Of a stretch of DNA of 64,000 bases, positions 27,679 to 37,065 are shown piece by piece. Source of the stretch: Sinobacterium caligoides (GTDB taxonomy: Bacteria; Pseudomonadota; Gammaproteobacteria; Pseudomonadales; Sinobacteriaceae); contig NZ_RKHR01000006.1 of the NCBI RefSeq assembly GCF_003752585.1, positions 1-64,000 on the forward strand, read 5' to 3'. Under the pieces are notes generated by a model. It saw only the letters and a program-made list of their open reading frames with translations. It was not told the DNA's origin and ran no database searches. Position 1 is the first letter of the stretch, and every line of letters begins with the position of its first letter. Made by a program: the position numbers and the translations under genes.

Positions 27679-28671
27679 ATGACCCCCGCCCCGCTCATTA
27701 GTGTTGTTATGTCCGTATATAACGGCGCCCATTACCTTAAAGAGTCTATTGATTCCATACTCAATCAAACACTCACAGACTTCGAGTTCATCATCATTAA
27801 TGACGGCAGCACTGACAGCTCGCTTGATATTATTAAATCGTACAATGACAAACGAATCACCATTGTTGACCAAGAAAATAAAGGCCTAATAAGCTCACTG
27901 AACACTGGTATTGCACTTGCTAAAGGGGAATACATCGCCAGAATGGATGCGGATGATATTTCCATCAACGATCGTTTTCAGCATCAGATAGAATATATTA
28001 ATAAAAACAACCTCGATTTATGTGGCGGTTCCATTATTCGCTTTGGCCGTAAAATCCAGCGTAAAGACTATCCCTGTGACAACAAAAGCCTAAAATATGG
28101 GATGCTATTTCTCGGAAAAAGCTTTGCACACCCGACAGTGATGGCCAAACGAACAGTAATGTCCCAAAACCCCTATGACGCAACGTTCAAACACTATGAA
28201 GACTTCGCACTTTGGTTAAAGTTAATAGCCATTGACAATATCCGCGTTGGTAATACCCGCAAAGCTCTATTACACTATCGCTCACATGACAAGCAAACAT
28301 CCAAAGTACATCATGACGTGCAAAAACAAAACCAGCTAAATATGGTTATATATGCCTTCAAGAACCAAGGTATAAATATCTCAACGAAAGATGCAAACGT
28401 CATCGTGAATACTAGAAACAGGCTTCCTTCAGACCTCCCTAGCCTAATACAACATGGGGAATTTTTAGCTAATATCCAAGAACATTTCCTGCATAAATGG
28501 GGCGAGAACACTACCATTAGTGAGCAATGGCGCAAAACCTGCTCAATCAACAGCGGTAATGGCCACGCCATGTTTAAAGCCTTCCGCGCTGCGAAAATAC
28601 CACCCCCACCATTGCTCGCAACGATTAAGCTCTATCTAGCTTGTCTATTTAAGGCAAACAAAACTCATTAA
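27679..28671 (+). CDS. Family 2 glycosyltransferase (second)
   Basis: A GT-A transferase, 330 residues: SVVMSVYNGAHYLKESIDSI, FIIINDGSTDSSLDII, the metal site ARMDADDIS (about residue 95) and the acceptor-side HPTVMAKRTVM plus YEDFALWLKL. This is typical of O-antigen/core GT2 enzymes; the substrate is unknown. AAGG is 6 bases before the ATG. It is AT-rich like its neighbour. It is convergent with the O-antigen ligase gene: the two stop codons share one TTAA (28668-28671). Confidence 0.88.
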   Translation: MTPAPLISVVMSVYNGAHYLKESIDSILNQTLTDFEFIIINDGSTDSSLDIIKSYNDKRITIVDQENKGLISSLNTGIALAKGEYIARMDADDISINDRFQHQIEYINKNNLDLCGGSIIRFGRKIQRKDYPCDNKSLKYGMLFLGKSFAHPTVMAKRTVMSQNPYDATFKHYEDFALWLKLIAIDNIRVGNTRKALLHYRSHDKQTSKVHHDVQKQNQLNMVIYAFKNQGINISTKDANVIVNTRNRLPSDLPSLIQHGEFLANIQEHFLHKWGENTTISEQWRKTCSINSGNGHAMFKAFRAAKIPPPPLLATIKLYLACLFKANKTH

Positions 28672-29864
28672 TCGTTGCACGGCGGCCTTTCTGCCTCCTC
28701 GCAGCCGCAGAGCCAAGCAACACTTAACGATACTGGCAACCATGTCACAAACCACACAGGACCAAACTTAGTGAATAAGTCAGAGCCATCAGTAACTACC
28801 GCCGTAGCGGCATAAGCAAGCAGGGCAATAGCGAGAGCCCGTATCTTCTGGCTCGATCGAAACAACGCGATTAACAGCACCGAGAGAATACCCAACCACA
28901 AGGCTAGCCCAACAACACCGTTGTGAAGTAACACCGATAAATACAAACTATGCGGATGATCGAATACCCTTCCATGCGATATAGCAATAGCAAAATCCGC
29001 AGCTGTGCCATAACCCAGCCAAGGCTGTAGCTTAATCATTTGCCAAGCTTGGCTCCATATTTCAGGCCGATAGCTCATCCCCCTCGCGACAAACTGCTCC
29101 CAATACAGCCAGACTATTCCGGTCATAAAGGCAACCGCCAAAGTGAAAAATACTACAGCACGCCTATTCCTATAAAAGCCACATAAAACAACAAGCCCCG
29201 CTGCGACTGCTATCAGCGCGCCCCTGGTTTGAATCTGTAATAACAACACTGTGATAGGGATAATCGCTAAAATACAAAACCAGTAAGTCCATCCATGCCT
29301 ACAATCACCGATGGCAACATTAGCAGCGACTACCCAGAAAAAACCGTAGACGAAGCCAACTAAAATCGCATTCGTATTCAAACCGGTATCCATTAAGTTC
29401 AGACGTACCTGAGGCCCCAGGCCAAAAACCATATAAAACTTATACAGAATGAAAAATGCCGATAGCCCTGCACCAACGGTCGCCCATTTGAGCAACCATA
29501 CCAGCGAGCCCTTCTGGTATGATTCCAGCGCCGAAAAACTAATAACAAAAAGCACCGCATATAATACACGCTTGATCTTTCTTATATCTGTATCAGGAAA
29601 CAGCCAGAACGAAACAGCCGCAACCACCCCGAGCGCAACAACTAGCCAAAATACTTTTAGCTGTGACAGCGACACTCTAAACGGCTTATTAGCGAGAAAT
29701 ATAATAAGTGCAGGAAGCAATAAAAGAGCATATTGAATCTTTTGATAAGCAGCATTATTCGGTAAATAAAACAAGCCTGTCAGAGAGAAGAAGGCGCCCA
29801 ATAACAAACAGCCAAAGCCCAATCGCTCGGTCCGGGATAGCTCAAGCGTTTTGCTAAACATCAA
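28668..29864 (-). CDS. O-antigen ligase (WaaL/Wzy_C family)
   Basis: A polytopic inner-membrane protein, 398 residues with about 11-12 hydrophobic segments. It contains the Wzy_C pattern: [16 protein letters not shown] (Arg) followed by a periplasmic loop with [10 protein letters not shown] and the conserved His in [19 protein letters not shown]. It probably ligates O-antigen to lipid A-core, though Wzy polymerases share the motifs. Its start overlaps the hldE stop (ATGA), so it is in the hldE operon. Confidence 0.85.
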   Translation of the reverse strand: MMFSKTLELSRTERLGFGCLLLGAFFSLTGLFYLPNNAAYQKIQYALLLLPALIIFLANKPFRVSLSQLKVFWLVVALGVVAAVSFWLFPDTDIRKIKRVLYAVLFVISFSALESYQKGSLVWLLKWATVGAGLSAFFILYKFYMVFGLGPQVRLNLMDTGLNTNAILVGFVYGFFWVVAANVAIGDCRHGWTYWFCILAIIPITVLLLQIQTRGALIAVAAGLVVLCGFYRNRRAVVFFTLAVAFMTGIVWLYWEQFVARGMSYRPEIWSQAWQMIKLQPWLGYGTAADFAIAISHGRVFDHPHSLYLSVLLHNGVVGLALWLGILSVLLIALFRSSQKIRALAIALLAYAATAVVTDGSDLFTKFGPVWFVTWLPVSLSVAWLCGCEEAERPPCND

Positions 29865-31288
29865 GACTGCCTCTTTATTTTCTCAACAATCGAGGTGGTC
29901 GAACAATCATCAACAAAGCTCATCACATAGACACTGCCACCATAGCCCTCGACGATCTCCCAGCCGACCACGCCCTTTTTATCATAATCACCGCCCTTCA
30001 CTAAGATATCTGGCTTTAGCAGTGCCAACAGGCGCTCGGGGGTATCTTCCACAAACGGCACGACCCAATCGACAGAACCCAACCCCGCCAATACTGCCAT
30101 GCGGCGATCCAGCGGGTTGACGGGGCGCCCCGGCCCCTTTAGTTTAGTAATAGAGGCATCGTCATTGACAGCGATAACGAGCCGATCCCCCAACGCCTTA
30201 GCCTGTTCTAAATAGCCCACATGGCCGGCATGAATAATATCGAAACAGCCGTTAGTAAAGACCACTCGCTCACCGTGGGCGCGGGCATCTTCTAACACCA
30301 CGGCCAACTGTTCATCCGTCATCACACCGCGACCGCTGCCTGACTCTTTGTGGATGGCTCGGCGTAACTCAGGACCACTAATCGCAGCCGTCCCCAGCTT
30401 ACCAACAACAATACTCGCGGCAATATTGGCGAGCGTAACCGACTGAGGCAGCGCCTCACCGGCAGCAAGACTCGCCGCGAGCACCGAAATCACTGTATCA
30501 CCAGCACCGGTCACATCGAAGACCTCTTTCGCCTTAGCCGGTAGATGAAACTCGGGGTGATCACGACGTAATAGCGTCATGCCATGCTCGCCACGGGTGA
30601 CCAGTAACGCCTCAATATCGAGCTGTGTTAGCAGAGCCGTCCCTCTTTCCACGAGCTCTTTTTCCGTTTCACAGCGACCAACGACAAGCTCGAACTCATT
30701 CAAGTTAGGCGTCAGCAAGGTCGCACCGCGATAGCGCTCAAACTCCGTCCCCTTTGGGTCGACCAATACTGGAACAGCCAGTTCTCGAGCGCGCTGGATC
30801 AGTGGTTGCGGATCACTCAACACACCCTTGGCATAGTCAGAGAGAATAATCGCTCCAACATGAGCGCTGAGCTCAACGGCCTGACGGCTGACGGCTACCG
30901 CCTCAGATGCCTCGAAGCCCTGCTCAAAATCAAGCCTCAACAGCTGTTGCTGACGACTAATCACTCGCAGTTTAGTGATCGTCGGCTTATCCGCTACCGT
31001 AACAAAATCACAGTGCACGTTAGCTGCGCTTAGGCCATCGATCAGCACCGCCGCCGCCTCATCTTCACCCACCAAGCCTGTCACCGATGCACCGGCACCG
31101 AGGGCGGCTATATTTAACGCCACGTTAGCTGCGCCACCTGGGCGATCCTCGATACCATTTACCTTAACCACAGGCACCGGTGCCTCCGGAGATATTCTGG
31201 TGGTCGCGCCATGATAGTAGCGATCCAACATAATATCTCCGACAACAAGTACTTGGGCCTGATTAAAGCGGGGCATCGATAATTTCAT
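29861..31288 (-). CDS. hldE: Bifunctional heptose kinase/adenylyltransferase HldE
   Basis: Makes ADP-heptose: an N-terminal ribokinase-like heptose-7-phosphate kinase (ends with [16 protein letters not shown] near residue 265) and a C-terminal cytidylyltransferase-like heptose-1-phosphate adenylyltransferase ([21 protein letters not shown], residues about 345-365; HxGH). The length of 475 matches E. coli HldE (477). ATG 31288 matches the family start, with GAGAG upstream. It supplies the heptose used by waaC and waaF further along. waaL follows with a 4-base overlap; msbA is not present between them. Confidence 0.97.
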   Translation of the reverse strand: MKLSMPRFNQAQVLVVGDIMLDRYYHGATTRISPEAPVPVVKVNGIEDRPGGAANVALNIAALGAGASVTGLVGEDEAAAVLIDGLSAANVHCDFVTVADKPTITKLRVISRQQQLLRLDFEQGFEASEAVAVSRQAVELSAHVGAIILSDYAKGVLSDPQPLIQRARELAVPVLVDPKGTEFERYRGATLLTPNLNEFELVVGRCETEKELVERGTALLTQLDIEALLVTRGEHGMTLLRRDHPEFHLPAKAKEVFDVTGAGDTVISVLAASLAAGEALPQSVTLANIAASIVVGKLGTAAISGPELRRAIHKESGSGRGVMTDEQLAVVLEDARAHGERVVFTNGCFDIIHAGHVGYLEQAKALGDRLVIAVNDDASITKLKGPGRPVNPLDRRMAVLAGLGSVDWVVPFVEDTPERLLALLKPDILVKGGDYDKKGVVGWEIVEGYGGSVYVMSFVDDCSTTSIVEKIKRQS

Positions 31289-31398
31289 TGCAACTCTCAA
31301 AGCGATAACATATTTGCGGGCAATAATACCACATTTGCCCCCCTCGTAGCCGGTGGGCTAGGCATCAACAATCACACTACAACAGCATGACACAGCAG

Positions 31399-31407
31399 TG
31401 TTATGAT
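31399..31407 (+). promoter_or_regulatory. Possible extended -10 for the downstream methyltransferase gene
   Basis: TGTTATGAT fits an extended -10 (TGnTATAAT) on the plus strand, 68 bp upstream of the methyltransferase ATG. No good -35 lies 17 bp upstream, which an extended -10 can tolerate. Confidence 0.35.
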
Positions 31408-31474
31408 ACAGGCCTCTCAACAGGTCTATTTTAGACCGCTTAGCTATAACTAAAATTCAATATAGGCGGTATTC

Positions 31475-32092
31475 ATGTCAATTACACTTCCCGTAGACAT
31501 CAGCTCAATCAAAGGCTTTTTAGCCGATGACGAAGCCGAAGCACTCTATCATCTTGCCAGAGACTGCGCCCCCCTCGGCCCCATCTTCGAAATCGGCAGC
31601 TATTGCGGTAGGTCCACCATCTACCTCGGCAGCGCAGTGAAGCCCCTCGACGGCACCGTTTACGCGTTAGACCATCACCGCGGCAGCGAAGAACATCAGC
31701 TCGGTGAGGAATATCACGACAACACGCTATACGACGCCGACATCGCCCTGATGGATACCTTCAAAGAATTTCGTAAGAATATGCGTGCTGCCGATCTCGA
31801 GGAGACTGTCGTCCCTATCGTCGCCTCCTCACGAGCCGCCGCACGCCACTGGTCAACGCCGCTGGGGATGCTCTTTATCGACGGTGGCCACAGTCTCGAG
31901 GCGGCAATGACCGACTACCAGTGTTGGGCCAGCCACATCAAGCCCGGAGGCATCCTCGCCATCCACGATATCTTCCCCAATCCCGATGAGGGTGGCCAAG
32001 CCCCCTATACCATCTATAAACTCGCCGAGGCTTCAGGGCTGTTTGAGAAGCTACCGATGGTTAATACTCTCGGTTTATTTCGCCGACGCTAA
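31475..32092 (+). CDS. Class I SAM methyltransferase (Methyltransf_24 type)
   Basis: A 205-residue small-molecule methyltransferase. It has the SAM-binding IFEIGSYCGRSTIYLG (about residues 37-52) and the metal/acid loop GMLFIDGGHSLEAAMTDY typical of the CmcI/Methyltransf_24 group used on sugars. It sits alone on the plus strand between hldE and an acetyltransferase gene, so it may modify LPS sugars; the substrate is unknown. AGG precedes the ATG. Confidence 0.85.
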   Translation: MSITLPVDISSIKGFLADDEAEALYHLARDCAPLGPIFEIGSYCGRSTIYLGSAVKPLDGTVYALDHHRGSEEHQLGEEYHDNTLYDADIALMDTFKEFRKNMRAADLEETVVPIVASSRAAARHWSTPLGMLFIDGGHSLEAAMTDYQCWASHIKPGGILAIHDIFPNPDEGGQAPYTIYKLAEASGLFEKLPMVNTLGLFRRR

Positions 32093-32141
32093 CCGGTATG
32101 CTCCTCCAGCAGAAGCTTCTCTCAAATTATAGGTTCATGCA

Positions 32142-32684
32142 ATGTCGACACTAAAAGATTTTTATTACGCTGAGATCATTCGCGACAGCGGCAGAAGTTT
32201 CTCCTGGTGGTCGGTCTTAAATAGAATGCGCCGCAGTAGACGCTGTAACTATCTTTTCTGGTTCCGCATGGCCTACGTACTCCACGACAGCCCTTCTAGC
32301 ATGAAGCGAAGTATCGCTAAATCAATCAACAACTGGATGATAAAACGTCACAATATCGAGATCATGCTGGGAGTAAAGATTGATGAAGGGCTAAACGTCG
32401 GCCACAATGTCGGTATTGTTATCACCTGTAAGGCCATTATCGGTAAGAACTTTCTCATTCTACAGAACACCACTATAGGCTCTGATGGTAAGAGTGACGC
32501 CCCTATTAACATCGGCGACAACGTTAGCCTCGGCGCCAACACTTGCATCATCGGCTCAGGCCTGAGTATTGGCGACAACGTTGAAGTCGGCGCGATGAGT
32601 TTTATTAACAAGAGCATCCCCGCCGATCACATCTACATCACCGAGAAAACATCCTATTACAAACTAAAAGCTAAAGCTCCATAG
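32142..32684 (+). CDS. Serine O-acetyltransferase-like hexapeptide-repeat acetyltransferase
   Basis: A 180-residue acyltransferase. An alpha-helical N-terminus (RMRRSRRCNYLFWFRMAYVL) is followed by a left-handed beta-helix with hexapeptide repeats (IDEGLNVGHNVGIVITCKAI, INIGDNVSLGANTCIIGSGL, IGDNVEVGAMSFIN). This arrangement is common for CysE-like enzymes in polysaccharide clusters that acetylate sugars. It is too short for CysE. Its 3' end overlaps the convergent toroid gene by 14 bases. Confidence 0.85.
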   Translation: MSTLKDFYYAEIIRDSGRSFSWWSVLNRMRRSRRCNYLFWFRMAYVLHDSPSSMKRSIAKSINNWMIKRHNIEIMLGVKIDEGLNVGHNVGIVITCKAIIGKNFLILQNTTIGSDGKSDAPINIGDNVSLGANTCIIGSGLSIGDNVEVGAMSFINKSIPADHIYITEKTSYYKLKAKAP

Positions 32685-33738
32685 GTGTCAGTAACGTCTC
32701 CTCCGACAACAGCCTCACCTCGTTGAACAGGTGTGAGGCTGGGCTGTACTCCGTTAAAGCATCGGCGGCAAGCAAGATGGCGGCAGCGGTCCAGGTAGGC
32801 TTCTCATCTGGCCATAACACATCCTGCTTAAATTGATAGCCAGTCCAGTAGGAGCCATCTTCTAGCCGCCATTGATGCAGCCAACTATAGAGCTCCGTCG
32901 CTCGATCGCGATCCCCCGCTGCCAGTAGCGCCATCACCAACTCGCAAGATTCTGCGATCGTCACCCAGGGCTCATCGGAGACACAGCGACACCCCATACC
33001 CGCTACGACAAACTGATCCCAGCGTTGCTGCAAACGCAGTTTAGCGGTCTTTTTGTCCAGAGCACCGGTCAAGACTGGGTAAAACCAATCCATCGAATAA
33101 CGGGCCTTAGACTCCCATGTACGATCAAAGCGCTCCGGTTTATTCGCTAACGCCTCACCGAGCAACGCCCGAGCTTGTAGCCAATCCGCACGCGCCTCTC
33201 CCAGTGTCACCGAGATGTTATAGGCACATTCTAGACTCTTGTAGATCGAGCTACAGCCTGTCACTAACGCATCTTGTTTCGCATTACCCTCTGTATCGAC
33301 CGCCCAATGAATATCACCGAACTCCGTTTGCAAGTCCAAAACAAAGCTCATCGCCCGCTGTACCGTCGGATACATCTCAAGCAAAAAATCCCGGTCCTGG
33401 CTGATCAAATAATGATGCCACACCCCAGTGGCGAAATAGGCGACAAAGTTACTCTCACGGCGCTCACTATTGTGGACTTCACCATCTTTATAGGCCGCCC
33501 ACCAGCTTCCATCGGCCAACTGAATATCCTTAAGCCAACGATAAGCACTAACCGCATGAGCAAACTCACCACCGATCGATAAGCCCATCGCCGCCTCAAC
33601 ATGATCCCAAGGATCTGCATACGAGCCTCCGAACCAAGGTACCGAACCGCAAGGCAGCTGCGTATCGCGGATGAAGTTGACAGTAGGGCGAAGAAACTCC
33701 TCAGGATATAGCCCCTTCGATAAATAGACTCCACTCAT
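32671..33738 (-). CDS. Alpha/alpha-toroid protein, prenyltransferase/squalene-cyclase-like
   Basis: A 355-residue protein with helical-barrel repeats that include QW-like motifs: LKDIQLADGSWW near residue 90 and LHQWRLEDGSYW near 300, plus PWFGGSYADPWDHVEAAMGL at the N-terminus. The fold is shared by terpene cyclases, prenyltransferases and many sugar hydrolases/epimerases. No cyclase DxDD motif was seen, so the activity is unknown. It starts 2 bases after the methyltransferase stop with AGGGAG at 7 bases. It is therefore coupled to the methyltransferase and GT4 genes, implying one pathway in LPS or capsule sugar chemistry. Confidence 0.7.
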   Translation of the reverse strand: MSGVYLSKGLYPEEFLRPTVNFIRDTQLPCGSVPWFGGSYADPWDHVEAAMGLSIGGEFAHAVSAYRWLKDIQLADGSWWAAYKDGEVHNSERRESNFVAYFATGVWHHYLISQDRDFLLEMYPTVQRAMSFVLDLQTEFGDIHWAVDTEGNAKQDALVTGCSSIYKSLECAYNISVTLGEARADWLQARALLGEALANKPERFDRTWESKARYSMDWFYPVLTGALDKKTAKLRLQQRWDQFVVAGMGCRCVSDEPWVTIAESCELVMALLAAGDRDRATELYSWLHQWRLEDGSYWTGYQFKQDVLWPDEKPTWTAAAILLAADALTEYSPASHLFNEVRLLSEETLLTPMEL

Positions 33739-33740
33739 CC

Positions 33741-34448
33741 CTATACTCCCTTCCTGAAATACAACACCACACTCTTACCCAGCAACGGGTTCAAGCAGCG
33801 CTCAAGGGTGCGGGTAAGCCAAGGTTTGTCCATCAGGTCCCACACCAAAAAACGATGGTAGAGTTTAATTAAGCGATTGCTCTCCTGTGTCTTCCAGAAA
33901 ATACACTTGAGCCACCAGAATGGCGAATGCAGAGCGTGTGCCCAGTGCTTTGCATAGAAGTGAAAGTCGCGTAGCTCGATCGCACAACGAAACTCACCTT
34001 CGTCGAAAATACGCAGATGCCCACCTTCCATTGCATGATACTCGTCGCTGAAGTGCCAACAGACTTTCTCCGGCCAGGCACGTGGTACGCTGGCACAGAA
34101 GTTTCCCCCTGGCTTCAAAACACGACGGATTTCATCGAGCGCACCCTCCCAGTCGGGGATATGCTCAAGCACTTCAGAGCAAATTACCTTATCGAAGGTA
34201 TTGTCAGCAAAAGGCAACTGCAGCGCGTTCGCCACCGATAAACCGAAAGCCTTATCCTCTTGCTCTTGCGCAAAGGGCTCAAACCTCTCGGCCGTTGTTT
34301 TCAAATCCTGATGACTAAGGTCAACACCGACTGCGTGCACATCACCTTCCAAATAGGCGCTAATAACATGACGCCCCTCACCACAGCCAAGGTCCAAGAC
34401 GATATCGCCAGCTTGTAGGCCAAACTTTTTATAATTAACTGTTTTCAT
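33741..34448 (-). CDS. Class I SAM-dependent methyltransferase (cassette member)
   Basis: A 235-residue Methyltransf_11-type enzyme: SAM motif I VLDLGCGEGRHVISAYLEGD (about 17-36), acidic VGVDLS, and FDKVICSEVLEHIPDWEGAL, RRVLKPGGNF. The substrate is unknown. Its ATG lies inside the 3' end of the upstream GT4 gene (14-base overlap, different frame) and the toroid gene follows after 2 bases, so the three are translated together. Confidence 0.88.
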   Translation of the reverse strand: MKTVNYKKFGLQAGDIVLDLGCGEGRHVISAYLEGDVHAVGVDLSHQDLKTTAERFEPFAQEQEDKAFGLSVANALQLPFADNTFDKVICSEVLEHIPDWEGALDEIRRVLKPGGNFCASVPRAWPEKVCWHFSDEYHAMEGGHLRIFDEGEFRCAIELRDFHFYAKHWAHALHSPFWWLKCIFWKTQESNRLIKLYHRFLVWDLMDKPWLTRTLERCLNPLLGKSVVLYFRKGV

Positions 34449-35751
34449 GGCGCTTCAATACATCTCTATAAAATTCGATCATTTGCTCAGCGGCAAGGTG
34501 CCAGCAGAACTTTTCTTCGATTCGCCGACGCCCGGCTGCCGCTAATTCTTCACGTTTCTTTGGTGACTGAAACAACTCATCGACCGCTGCCGCAATCGCC
34601 GCGCTATCTCGCACCGGTACTTGCATTCCCGCGTTACCCACCACCTCAGGTAACGCACCACCATCCGTCGACACCAGGGCGACACCACAGCTCATTGCCT
34701 CACCCGCAGGTAAACCAAAGCCCTCATATACCGACGGCACCACAGCTATTTCAGCTTGCGCATAATACTCGACCATTTGTTCAGTCGAGATGCCGTGTAC
34801 GAAAGTAATTCTATCGCCGATATTTAAGCGGCTGATTAATTGCTCTGTATCGCCCCCGGGCTGAGGCTTACCTACTAACAAAAGACTTAAGTCCGGGTAC
34901 TTTACCGACAGCTGCGCAATTGCCTCCAGGAGATAACGCAATCCCTTCAGCGGCGCATCCGCAGACGCCGTAGCCATCAACCGATAAGCGACTTTTTTCA
35001 CCTCCGGCATCGGGTGAAATTCTTCTGTATCAATGCCGCAATAGACCAAGTTTAGGCGTGCCTGATCGATGCCAAATGCCTGTGCAATATCTCGCTTCGA
35101 ACGATTGGAAACAGTCTGTAGATGGTTAAGCCTCTTTACCACGAAACGTTGCATATCTAAAAATGAGTGCCAGCGACGAATTAAAAGTTTTTCACGCCAA
35201 CTATTCGCCGCCGCTAACGCAATCTCTAAGTCTCGAGTAATCGGGTGATGGATGGTGCTGACTAAAGGAAAACCTAATTGCTGAAGCTTTAACATGCCAA
35301 ACGACAATGACTGATTGTCGTGAATAATATCGTAATGGCGCCCCTCTCGGCGCAAGTACGCTACAGTCCGGCGACCAAAGGCCTGCATCTCAGCAAAACC
35401 ACCGGTCAGCTTACTCAACCACTCAACAATATTTGCCCGCGACTTGAGATGGTGAAGGCGCAGAGACCCTAATCCATTTTCATATAAATTGAGACCTGGC
35501 ATTTTTATAAGACTAACGCGATCGTCGAGGTGCGGGTAGGGTTCACCTGAGATCACATCAACGCTATGGCCTGCATCGACCAGCGCCTTACTCAGGTATT
35601 TGAGGTAGATACCTTGCCCTCCCCCATAGGGGTGGGAGCGATAACCTAATAGGCAGATTTTAAGCGATTTTGACGATCGATCACTTATGTTCGACGCAGG
35701 TTCCGACAACGACCCAACATCTTCCTGCAACCCTTTTAACTTTGCATTCAT
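34435..35751 (-). CDS. Family 4 glycosyltransferase (cassette member)
   Basis: A GT-B retaining glycosyltransferase, 438 residues. The N-terminal acceptor domain has LLGYRSHPYGGGQGIYLKYL (about residues 34-53). The C-terminal donor domain has KGLRYLLEAIAQL, LLVGKPQPGGDTE and the E-x7-E type VPSVYEGFGLPAGEAMSCG. A non-conserved acidic/Ser-rich tail of ~28 residues precedes the fold. It heads the cassette with the methyltransferase and toroid genes. Donor and acceptor are unknown. Confidence 0.88.
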   Translation of the reverse strand: MNAKLKGLQEDVGSLSEPASNISDRSSKSLKICLLGYRSHPYGGGQGIYLKYLSKALVDAGHSVDVISGEPYPHLDDRVSLIKMPGLNLYENGLGSLRLHHLKSRANIVEWLSKLTGGFAEMQAFGRRTVAYLRREGRHYDIIHDNQSLSFGMLKLQQLGFPLVSTIHHPITRDLEIALAAANSWREKLLIRRWHSFLDMQRFVVKRLNHLQTVSNRSKRDIAQAFGIDQARLNLVYCGIDTEEFHPMPEVKKVAYRLMATASADAPLKGLRYLLEAIAQLSVKYPDLSLLLVGKPQPGGDTEQLISRLNIGDRITFVHGISTEQMVEYYAQAEIAVVPSVYEGFGLPAGEAMSCGVALVSTDGGALPEVVGNAGMQVPVRDSAAIAAAVDELFQSPKKREELAAAGRRRIEEKFCWHLAAEQMIEFYRDVLKRHENS

Positions 35752-35922
35752 TGTGCAACGCCTGACTATATAGCTTTATAACCAACTGTTCTTGTTAGAT
35801 TTATCAGCCATGTTAAAGATAAAAAGTACCGCTATCACTGCGCCAGCTATTTCACCCATTGAAAAGTGTACTAATGTTACGATGGAGGCGATGGAAAATC
35901 TAGGCTACCTCCCTCCACAAAC

Positions 35923-37026
35923 TCAGCAATCTGTAATCAATTGCCTATATTTACGGTAATAAGTCTCTAGGGAAAACTTAGACAACGTTTTCTCCTCCAA
36001 CTCGGCATGATAGTGAGATAAACCTGCAGCATCTAGCGCTAAGACTTTTTTCAACGAAGCTGCCAACGATCCAGCACTCTGCCTCTCCGCGATAAACTCA
36101 TCGCGAGTAATCAGCTCAGGTATGCCTCCGGCCCTTGTCCCTACCACTGTGAGGCCGGCACAAATTGCCTCCAACATAGCGATCGGCAGCCCTTCCGATA
36201 ATGATGACATAACGAAATAATCAAGCCCCGGCAATAACCGATAAGCATCAGGAACCATCCCTGTGATCACCAATCGCTCGCTAATACCCAGTTTTTCCGC
36301 CTGCTGCCACAAAGCAGCCTCCAGCGGCCCACCACCAATAATTAACAATTTCGCGTGTGGATACACCTGCAGCGTTGAAAACGCCTCTAGTAGGTAGCAG
36401 TGACCCTTTACCTTGCTCACTCGACCGATAGTACCGATAACTAAATCTTCTTCCTGCAGTCCTAGGCGACAACGCGCGTCCTCCCTGCTGAACAGATTTT
36501 TCCGCATCTTATCGCTATCGAGAGCATTATAAATAACCTCAACATGCTTTTCGGCAACACCCGAGGCAATTAGGTCAACTTTGACCGCATGAGAAACCGC
36601 AACAAATTTCCAGCGGTCGTTTAACACCACTCTCGCCAACAACCTCCGCCCCAAGCGCTTAAATTGAAACATACCGTGATACACCGACACAAAACGTCCA
36701 TGCTTTAAAAATAACGATAGAATCATCAAAAGATAACTAGGCTTATATCGGTGAGTAATAATTAAATCGTATTGCTCTCGCTTAACGAAAGCATACATCT
36801 GCTTAAGGGCTCTTATCCCGATGCCACGAAAATCAGATTTATCAAACCCCATCTCAACCACTTTAGAGTGAGTCCTCTGTTCGATAGCTGAAACATCAAC
36901 ATCCCCCTCCAGCACGCAAAAGGTAACATCGTGGCCCTCCAGCGTCAGCGCCCTCACCGTTTCCTCAAACAGGTCAAACTCACTCACCATATCGTTCGCT
37001 TTCTGGCACACTTGGAGTATTTTCAA
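35923..37026 (-). CDS. Family 4 glycosyltransferase of the core-LPS operon
   Basis: A GT-B transferase, 367 residues from TTG 37026, which has GAGAGG 6 bases upstream and begins directly with the fold (KILQVCQKANDMVSEFD). The longer reading frame to 37065 has no ribosome site. The donor-site motif SSLSEGLPIAMLEAICAG lies near residue 280. It follows waaP in the operon, so it probably extends the LPS core. A 171-bp non-coding gap separates it from the next GT4 gene. Confidence 0.87.
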   Translation of the reverse strand: MKILQVCQKANDMVSEFDLFEETVRALTLEGHDVTFCVLEGDVDVSAIEQRTHSKVVEMGFDKSDFRGIGIRALKQMYAFVKREQYDLIITHRYKPSYLLMILSLFLKHGRFVSVYHGMFQFKRLGRRLLARVVLNDRWKFVAVSHAVKVDLIASGVAEKHVEVIYNALDSDKMRKNLFSREDARCRLGLQEEDLVIGTIGRVSKVKGHCYLLEAFSTLQVYPHAKLLIIGGGPLEAALWQQAEKLGISERLVITGMVPDAYRLLPGLDYFVMSSLSEGLPIAMLEAICAGLTVVGTRAGGIPELITRDEFIAERQSAGSLAASLKKVLALDAAGLSHYHAELEEKTLSKFSLETYYRKYRQLITDC

Positions 37027-37065
37027 AACTTTCCTCTCAGAAATAAGCAACGGATAAATCAACAA

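Noticed and set aside
35810-35959. 49-codon plus-strand frame starting ATG in the gap between two GT4 genes
   Set aside because: It overlaps the 3' end of the downstream GT4 gene, lacks a ribosome site and has no recognisable features. The gap more likely holds a promoter or is untranslated.
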